Part shown: positions 1-5,309 of the stretch, piece by piece
Position numbering within the stretch: position 1 is the first letter of the stretch
How the letters are laid out: each line of letters opens with the position of its first letter
From: Desulfobacteraceae bacterium
GTDB taxonomy: Bacteria > Desulfobacterota > Desulfobacteria > Desulfobacterales > Desulfobacteraceae
Reading direction: 5' to 3'
NCBI GenBank assembly: GCA_011390435.1
Contig: JAABSK010000140.1
Coordinates: 1 to 7,110, forward strand
DNA: 7,110 bases
Made by a program: the position numbers and the translations under genes
The notes under the pieces: generated by a model
Databases searched by the model: none
Told to the model about the DNA's origin: nothing
The model's input: the letters and a program-made list of their open reading frames with translations, nothing else

Positions 1-2
1 AC

Positions 3-1205
3 CCGCTGGGATTCATGATGATTTCAACAGACCCTGCCACGGTCAACTATGGGCACAAGCTGGTCTCTATCCTGAATTTCCTGGCTTCCCAGACCGCTAT
101 TGCCATTGAAAACGACAACCTGTACACCCGTATCCAGCACGCCAATGCCTACATGGCAGACATGATCGAAAGCATCAGCAACGGAATCATGTCCGTGGGC
201 ATGGATGGCCGGATCTCCATGATCAACAAGAATGCCACTGCCATCCTGGGCATCAGAGACAAACAGATTATTGGAAAACCCTACTCCCAGGTGGCAGGCA
301 AACATCTGACAATAAAACTGGACAACCTGTTCACCCTGATTTCCACCCGGGGATTTGCCGCTGAAATCATGGTCAACCACCGCCCTTACCGGGAAGTGGA
401 TATTACCGTAGGGATTACGGCCTCCTGCCTCAGGGACAGGCATGGCAACACCATCGGCATTATCTTTATTTTCAGGGACATGTCTGCATCACGGGAAATT
501 GAGCGCCTGACACGGCTGGATCAAATCAAATCCGAGCTTGTCTCCAACGTTTCCCATGAACTGAAAACGCCCCTGAGCATCATGAAATCTTACACAGAAG
601 CCCTGCTCAAACAGGTGGAGCCCAACGATCTTGAAACACGGAAATCCTTTTTATCGGTCATTGACACCCAGATCGATCACCTTTCCCTGATTGTCACCAA
701 CCTTCTGGATCTGTCCCGTATTGAATCAGGCAGCTTTACACTGGACATCCGGAAAATATCCCTGAAAACCGTTGTTCACTCGGTAATTTCCGTTCTCAAA
801 CCCAAGGCTGCCCATATTGATATCATCACGGACTTTGAAGAGGATCTGCCGGAAATCGAGGCTGACGAGGAAAAAATACGCGAAGTTCTGATGAACCTGA
901 TTTCCAACGGGATCAAATTTTCTCCCAAAGGGGGAATCATCCAGATCAGCGTGGAAAAACAGGACAACCACCTCTCAGTCACGATATCAGATACCGGAAT
1001 CGGCATCCCGGAAGACAAACTCCCTCATATATTTGAAAAATTCTATCGTGTGGACAGTTCAGATACCTGTGAAATTGAAGGCACCGGACTTGGACTTTCA
1101 ATTGTACAGCACATTGTCGAGTCCCATAACGGCAGCATATCAGTTGAAAGCAGCCTGGGAAAAGGCACTGCCGTGATGGTTCGCCTGCCCGTCACAAGGA
1201 GTTGA
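3..1205 (+). CDS. Sensor histidine kinase, GAF(end)-PAS-HisKA-HATPase_c, 5' partial
   Basis: This is the C-terminal part of a two-component sensor kinase, which autophosphorylates on a conserved His and passes the phosphate to a receiver Asp. The frame is open to the window edge, so the Met at 15 is probably internal. Residues counted from that Met: 14-40 resemble the closing helix of a GAF domain (QTAIAIEN then LY). About 44-160 is a PAS fold (start NGIMSVGMDGRISMIN). The HisKA H-box is SHELKTP with phospho-acceptor H181 (codon 555-557). The N-box is NLISNGIKFSP (N294, N298), the G1 box DTGIGIP at 326-332, the F-box FEKFY at 340-344, and the G2 box GTGLGLS at 356-362. All catalytic boxes are present, so the kinase core looks active. 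One small oddity is Gly in the N-box where Ala is usual (NG instead of NA). No membrane segment is visible in this part; a sensor or membrane region may lie upstream. The stop is 3 bp before the response regulator start, so the two are almost certainly one transcript. The stimulus is unknown. Confidence 0.95.
   Translation, partial: PLGFMMISTDPATVNYGHKLVSILNFLASQTAIAIENDNLYTRIQHANAYMADMIESISNGIMSVGMDGRISMINKNATAILGIRDKQIIGKPYSQVAGKHLTIKLDNLFTLISTRGFAAEIMVNHRPYREVDITVGITASCLRDRHGNTIGIIFIFRDMSASREIERLTRLDQIKSELVSNVSHELKTPLSIMKSYTEALLKQVEPNDLETRKSFLSVIDTQIDHLSLIVTNLLDLSRIESGSFTLDIRKISLKTVVHSVISVLKPKAAHIDIITDFEEDLPEIEADEEKIREVLMNLISNGIKFSPKGGIIQISVEKQDNHLSVTISDTGIGIPEDKLPHIFEKFYRVDSSDTCEIEGTGLGLSIVQHIVESHNGSISVESSLGKGTAVMVRLPVTRS
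1196..1201 (+). promoter_or_regulatory. Shine-Dalgarno site of the response regulator gene
   Basis: AAGGAG lies 7 bases before the ATG at 1209 and overlaps the last codons of the kinase gene. The sequence and spacing are near ideal and fix the start of the response regulator. The overlap with the end of the upstream gene is typical of translationally linked operon partners. Confidence 0.85.
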
Positions 1206-1208
1206 TAC

Positions 1209-1589
1209 ATGGAATATAAAAAGACCATTCTCATCATTGATGACATGAAACATATCCGCAATATTTTATGGTTTACCCTCAAACAGGAAGGGTATCGCCC
1301 GCTGCTGGCCAAAGACGGTGCCCAGGGACTGCAGCTGCTGTTTGACAGTAAAGAGAAGGTCGATCTGATTCTTCTGGATGTCATGATGCCGAAAATGGAC
1401 GGATTTGAAGTCCTGACCCGGATTCGCACCACAAACCATACCCGCTCCAAAGTACCGGTGATCATGCTCACAGCCAAAGCCCAGAAAGAAGACGTGATCC
1501 GGGGAATGAAAACAGGGGCCAGTGACTATATCATCAAACCCTATACGTTTGATGATCTTCTGGCGAAAATTCAGAGCCTGATCGGCTGA
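1209..1589 (+). CDS. Single-domain response regulator (CheY-like receiver)
   Basis: This 126-residue protein is a complete receiver domain with no output domain. The receiver signature is intact: acidic pair D11/D12 for Mg2+ binding, phospho-acceptor D57 in LLDVMMPKMDG, T88 in VIMLTAK, and K110 followed by cis-Pro P111 in IIKPY. The length equals that of a bare receiver, and the stop directly follows the last helix (LLAKIQSLIG), so it is not a truncated transcription factor. The gene starts 3 bp after the kinase stop behind a strong Shine-Dalgarno site, so that kinase is its likely phosphodonor. Such proteins work either by binding a target when phosphorylated, as CheY does, or as an intermediate in a phosphorelay (Spo0F type). 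Nothing in the window identifies the downstream partner. The gene ends tail to tail with the opposing NACHT gene. Confidence 0.95.
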   Translation: MEYKKTILIIDDMKHIRNILWFTLKQEGYRPLLAKDGAQGLQLLFDSKEKVDLILLDVMMPKMDGFEVLTRIRTTNHTRSKVPVIMLTAKAQKEDVIRGMKTGASDYIIKPYTFDDLLAKIQSLIG

Positions 1590-1603
1590 AAAAGAGGGCG
1601 GGG
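1590..1603. other. 14-bp tail-to-tail junction of the two convergent transcripts
   Basis: Only 14 bp separate the response regulator TGA (1587-1589) from the reverse-strand TAA of the NACHT gene (1604-1606). I see no GC-rich hairpin followed by a T-run in either direction. The nearest inverted repeat, GCGGTTT at 1609-1615 with AAACCGC at 1634-1640, lies inside the NACHT coding sequence and lacks a T-tract. Termination is therefore factor-dependent, occurs inside the opposing gene, or the transcripts overlap. Confidence 0.6.
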
Positions 1604-3412
1604 TTACTGCGGTTTGGTCCAGAAAAAGAGGATAAACCGCCGGGGATGCTTCATATCCGGAAGAATGCAGAAATGTTTTGACAGATTAATGTGGTTCAGC
1701 ATGCTCATCCCGTCAATGCCAAGCGTTCTGACAAGGGTCATCAAGGGCTGGCTGTCCTGAATGCGGCTGTATTCTTCCAGATCCTTTTCACTGACAAACA
1801 CTGTCTTTTTTCCCTGGTCCGGCTTGAGAATATCAATCTTGTTGGATTTTACCACAACGGTCCAGTCTTTATCCGGCACTTTCAGATATATTTTTTTGTC
1901 TTGATACACCGCCTGGGTCAGACTGTCGAACAATTTCAGATCCCAGCCGAATTCAAAAAATACCGGATTCTGGAGCAGTTTGTTGACCATGGCTGCAAAA
2001 CGGTAGTGCGGATATTCTTTTAACACATGGCTGAAAATATCTGCGCTGCTGACGCCTTTGCCGCCCAGTCCCTCTTTTGACAGGCCAGAGGCGGAAAAGA
2101 CAAATTGCGTAAAAAACTCAAATTCGATTTTCAAATCTCTTGGATTCTGGTTTTCCAGTATCTCAAAAAGAAACCGGGTCATCTGATCGGTCAAAACTGT
2201 CTGAAAACAGTTTTTATCACCGGATACCAGGCGTTTGACAAATCCGTATTCCATAACCGACCGGTGCACAAATTTCACCATCCCGGATGGATCCTGAAAA
2301 ATCAGGGATTTCAGATCGCTGGAAAAGGGATGAACTGTGATACCCTGCTCCTGAAATTTCTGGACAAGCTCAGCGTGACGGATCATTTCCGCTTCCCGCT
2401 CTTTTCGGCCAAGATAGATATCCACTGCCAGCTGCAGCACAACATTTTCCAGCTGACGTTTGTCAGCCCAATGGGGTTCTTTCTGGATCCATGCAGCCAG
2501 AATTTTCTCATACAGCTCTGTTTTCAGATGGGTGGTTCCCTCTTCCTGGAAAATCTCTTTGACATAATCCAGTGTGAACAGATTGATATGGGTCAGGGGA
2601 GTGGTGTCAATAAACTCCATGACCCGCTTTTTCAACGGGCCTTCAAAAATAGAAAACTGCCGGCTCACACACTGTTTCAAATCTGACTGGGTAAGCGGTG
2701 AAATATAGATCTTTTGAAAATCGTGGAACTGGCCCTGTTGCCCCTTGCCTGCGCCGATGCGCGCATGGCCCCTTTTAACAGGCATTCGCAGGTCTTTGGG
2801 AAAAAACGCAATCGTGGATGTCAAAATGACATTCCGGTATTCCCGGCCCATTTCAAGCAGCGCTCTGACCCGGTCAAGACGATTCTGGGAAGCGGCCACA
2901 TCTTCATCAAGTCCATCCAGGAACAAAACGCTGTTTTTCTTGTCCGAGACCCCCAGAATCAGTTCATCCACTTTCGGAGCTCCCATGGGAACCAGAACCA
3001 GTTTAATCCTGGCAGATGAACGGCGCCGCAAGTGCTGGATGTAATAGTTCAGGGCAAAGCTGGTCTTTCCCATTCCGGAATCTGCCAGGATCAGCAGATT
3101 CCGTTTTGTGAACCGGTCCAGAAATGCCGTGGTGAAAACAGCCAGATCCTTTCGGATCACCGCCCGGTCACGGGTGATAATCCGGTCTTTAAACGGTGCA
3201 GTTCCCTGACATTTTAACGGCACATAAAACATCAATGCCCGCTTGACAGTCACTGGATCGTAATGATGGCTGCGGATGAGCAGGCGCATGCTTTTCAGAT
3301 TTTTTTGATATCGCCAGAACGGATAAAAAAACGTCTGGATTTTCCGGAGAACAAACACCGCCAGCATCAGCAGCAGCACCGCACTTAAAATTGTTAAAAA
3401 AAGTGACGCCAT
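1604..3412 (-). CDS. Membrane-anchored NACHT-type STAND NTPase, function unknown
   Basis: The predicted protein has 602 residues from the ATG at 3412. Residues about 2-22 (SLFLTILSAVLLLMLAVFVL) form one hydrophobic segment followed by Arg-Lys, predicting a single N-terminal anchor with the rest in the cytoplasm. The NTPase follows: Walker A DSGMGKTS with K116 (3059-3085) and Walker B VLFLDGLDED (2900-2929). The DG-x-DE form of Walker B is characteristic of NACHT NTPases. ILTST stands where NACHT proteins normally have TSR. YISPLTQSDL (about 236-245), LYEKILAAW, and FVHRSVMEY (2246-2272) match the helical and winged-helix region that follows NACHT domains. The last 200 or so residues show no TPR, WD40, LRR or other repeat I recognise. 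The gene follows uvrC on the same strand and is probably in its operon. STAND ATPases are usually ligand-triggered switches and several bacterial NACHT proteins act against phage, but the role of this one is unknown. An upstream GTG at 3460 would add 16 residues. The NTPase class is well supported; the function is not. Confidence 0.85.
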   Translation of the reverse strand: MASLFLTILSAVLLLMLAVFVLRKIQTFFYPFWRYQKNLKSMRLLIRSHHYDPVTVKRALMFYVPLKCQGTAPFKDRIITRDRAVIRKDLAVFTTAFLDRFTKRNLLILADSGMGKTSFALNYYIQHLRRRSSARIKLVLVPMGAPKVDELILGVSDKKNSVLFLDGLDEDVAASQNRLDRVRALLEMGREYRNVILTSTIAFFPKDLRMPVKRGHARIGAGKGQQGQFHDFQKIYISPLTQSDLKQCVSRQFSIFEGPLKKRVMEFIDTTPLTHINLFTLDYVKEIFQEEGTTHLKTELYEKILAAWIQKEPHWADKRQLENVVLQLAVDIYLGRKEREAEMIRHAELVQKFQEQGITVHPFSSDLKSLIFQDPSGMVKFVHRSVMEYGFVKRLVSGDKNCFQTVLTDQMTRFLFEILENQNPRDLKIEFEFFTQFVFSASGLSKEGLGGKGVSSADIFSHVLKEYPHYRFAAMVNKLLQNPVFFEFGWDLKLFDSLTQAVYQDKKIYLKVPDKDWTVVVKSNKIDILKPDQGKKTVFVSEKDLEEYSRIQDSQPLMTLVRTLGIDGMSMLNHINLSKHFCILPDMKHPRRFILFFWTKPQ

Positions 3413-3423
3413 ATGGGACGAGA

Positions 3424-3430
3424 TCCTTTC
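3424..3430 (-). promoter_or_regulatory. Probable Shine-Dalgarno site deciding the NACHT gene start
   Basis: On the reverse strand GAAAGGA ends 11 bases before the ATG at 3412. The alternative GTG at 3460 is preceded by ATTTTGG with no purine-rich site. It also sits in the loop of a small AT-rich inverted repeat (GATTTT 3451-3456 / AAAATC 3463-3468) that spans the uvrC stop. I therefore prefer the ATG, which also puts the membrane segment at the extreme N-terminus. Use of the GTG through coupling to uvrC termination cannot be excluded. Confidence 0.55.
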
Positions 3431-3466
3431 AATGTTGCCTGACGATAACGGATTTTCCACCCAAAA

Positions 3467-5302
3467 TCAAACATTCTGATCGAAATTGTTCAAAACCGCC
3501 AGAACCCTTTTTGCCAGCTCTGTTGTCATCCCTTCCAGCTGTGACATTTCGTCAGGGGACGCGGATTTCATCCGGGAAATTCCCTTGAAATGTTTGAGCA
3601 ATGTTTTTTTCCGCTGCGGCCCGATACCGGGAATATCATCCAGCACCGACAGGACTGCCCGTTTTTCCCTTCTGCTGCGCTGAAAAGTGACGGCAAAACG
3701 GTGGGCTTCATCCCGCACCTGCTGAAGCAGGTACAGGGCTTTTACAGCCTGATTGGCATTCAGGGGATTGGACCTTCCCGGCACATAAATTTTATCTTCA
3801 CTCTCATTGGCAGCTTCATTTTTTTTGGCCAGCCCCACCACAGCAAACCGCCGGTCAATGCCAAGATCGTTCAACACCGCCACTGCCATTCCCAGCTGGC
3901 CTTTGCCGCCATCCACCACCACCAGATCCGGGTGAGGCATCTGGGACTGCGATTGGGCAAACCTGCGCTGAAGCACCTGGTACATGCAGGCGTAATCATC
4001 CGAATGATCGATATCCCGGATCATGAACCTGCGATACGCTTTCTTATGGGGCCTGCCGTGTTTAAACACCACCATGGATGACACTGGATCCTGGCCGGAC
4101 AGACTGGAGTTGTCATAACATTCAATCCGTTCCGGAAGGGTGTCCATCCCCAGCAGATCCCTGAGCATGGATACGGCTGCCTGCTGTTCCGCTTCCTTGA
4201 GCAATCGCTTTTCCAGTTCTTTTTCTGCATTGGCCAGCGCCATCTCTTTCAGACGTTTTTTTTCGCCCCGCAAGGGCACATGGAGCAACACCTTCCGGCC
4301 TTTGCGCTCGGTAAGAATGGCTGCCAGGGCATCGGCATTTCCAACAGGATGACTCAAAAGAATGGATGTCGGCAGAAAAGCGCCATGCCGGTAATATTGT
4401 TCACAAAAGGCGGACAGTATCTCATCCGGCTCCTTGAACCCCAGATCAACGGGGTAATGGGTGGTATCGATCAATGCGCCTGAACGGACCACCATGACCG
4501 TGACCACAGCCCGTCCCTTGCCTGCGGCCACCGCAAGAATATCCCGGTCTGCCATATCCGGACTCACCACCACCTGGCGTTCCATGATGGTTTTCACCGC
4601 CGCAAGGCTGTTCCTCATCTGGGCGGCTTTTTCATAAGCCAGTTCTTCAGCATATTCATGCATCCGGGTTTCCAGTTTTTTCACCACCTGCCGGGACTGT
4701 CCCTTCAAAAACAAAATCGCGTCTTTGACCTGTTTGTGGTATTCTTCTGATGAAACCGCATTGCAGCACAGCCCCAGACAGGCCTTGATCTGAAAATTCA
4801 GACAGGGCCGGGAACGGTTTTTAAACTGGGTATTCCGGCACTTTCTGAGTTTAAAAATCTTCTGGATCTGCCTGAGGGTCTGGTTCATGCTGTGGCTGGA
4901 AGAATAGGGCCCGAAATACAGTGCTTTGTCATTCTGAATCCGGCGGACCCGCTGAATGGCCGGATAGGGTTCGCTCATATCAATACGCAGCAGGGGATAG
5001 TTTTTCCCGTCTTTCAAAATGACGTTGTACTTGGGTGCATGGGTTTTAATCAGGGTGGATTCCAGGATAAAGGCTTCATGCCCGGAGGCGGTGAGCACCA
5101 GGTCAAAATCCTTGATCATGCCCAGCAGTGCGGCGGTTTTGGGATCATGGTGTTTTTTTTTAACAAAATAGGCTGCCAGCCGCTTTTTAAGATCCACTGC
5201 TTTTCCCACATAGATCACTTTTCCGGCGGCATCCTTCATCAGGTATACTCCCGGACTGTGGGGAGCCTGCTGATATTTTTCCATCACTTCAGGCGTGTGC
5301 AT
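3467..5302 (-). CDS. uvrC: UvrC, dual-incision subunit of the UvrABC excinuclease
   Basis: UvrC cuts damaged DNA 3' and then 5' of a lesion bound by UvrB. The 611-residue product is full length for the family. Domains in order: GIY-YIG nuclease at about 14-95 (SPGVYLM, IYVGKA, R41, E81) for the 3' cut; four cysteines C155, C167, C175, C179 with the spacing of the iron-sulfur ligands of E. coli UvrC; a UVR motif at about 205-238 (ELAYEKAAQMR) that contacts UvrB; the RNase H-like nuclease at about 385-545 for the 5' cut, with likely catalytic D397 (IECYDNSS), D464 (VVVDGGKGQL) and H534 (RDEAHRFA); and tandem helix-hairpin-helix motifs from about 550 (DDIPGIGPQRKKTLL). YDNSS replaces the more common FDISH, but the catalytic Asp is kept. 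The ATG at 5302 is 7 bp after the uvrB stop, with AGGG (5314-5317) as a modest ribosome site. The gene contains three long A-runs. Identity is near certain. Confidence 0.98.
   Translation of the reverse strand: MHTPEVMEKYQQAPHSPGVYLMKDAAGKVIYVGKAVDLKKRLAAYFVKKKHHDPKTAALLGMIKDFDLVLTASGHEAFILESTLIKTHAPKYNVILKDGKNYPLLRIDMSEPYPAIQRVRRIQNDKALYFGPYSSSHSMNQTLRQIQKIFKLRKCRNTQFKNRSRPCLNFQIKACLGLCCNAVSSEEYHKQVKDAILFLKGQSRQVVKKLETRMHEYAEELAYEKAAQMRNSLAAVKTIMERQVVVSPDMADRDILAVAAGKGRAVVTVMVVRSGALIDTTHYPVDLGFKEPDEILSAFCEQYYRHGAFLPTSILLSHPVGNADALAAILTERKGRKVLLHVPLRGEKKRLKEMALANAEKELEKRLLKEAEQQAAVSMLRDLLGMDTLPERIECYDNSSLSGQDPVSSMVVFKHGRPHKKAYRRFMIRDIDHSDDYACMYQVLQRRFAQSQSQMPHPDLVVVDGGKGQLGMAVAVLNDLGIDRRFAVVGLAKKNEAANESEDKIYVPGRSNPLNANQAVKALYLLQQVRDEAHRFAVTFQRSRREKRAVLSVLDDIPGIGPQRKKTLLKHFKGISRMKSASPDEMSQLEGMTTELAKRVLAVLNNFDQNV
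5153..5161 (-). repeat. A9 homopolymer in uvrC (VKKKH)
   Basis: Nine consecutive A on the coding strand encode K48-K50 of UvrC exactly in frame. It is the longest mononucleotide run I see in the window and lies early in the gene, where a one-base slip would abolish UvrC. Runs of eight occur further on in the same gene at 4256-4263 and 3819-3826. Confidence 0.8.
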
Positions 5303-5309
5303 CTCTGTA

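Noticed and set aside
15..17. ATG at 15 as the histidine kinase start
   Set aside because: The frame stays open to the window edge, there is no ribosome site, and the sequence after it is the end of a GAF-like domain, so the true start is upstream.
24..443. 139-codon - strand frame opposite the kinase
   Set aside because: It is a shadow of the PAS-containing kinase frame, with no ribosome site or recognisable motif.
1609..1640. Inverted repeat GCGGTTT / AAACCGC near the convergent junction as a terminator
   Set aside because: It has a 7-bp stem with an 18-base loop, no T-run on either strand, and lies within the coding sequence for the C-terminus of the NACHT protein.
2105..2686. 193-codon + strand frame opposite the NACHT gene
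   Set aside because: It is antisense to a gene with clear NACHT motifs; the composition (many Phe, Leu, His, Gln) is that of a shadow frame and no domain is seen.
4075..4125. UvrC YDNSS in place of the textbook FDISH as a sign of an inactive 5' nuclease
   Set aside because: The catalytic Asp (D397) is kept, D464 and H534 are present, and as I recall FDNSN-type variants occur in other functional UvrC lineages, so this looks like normal family variation.
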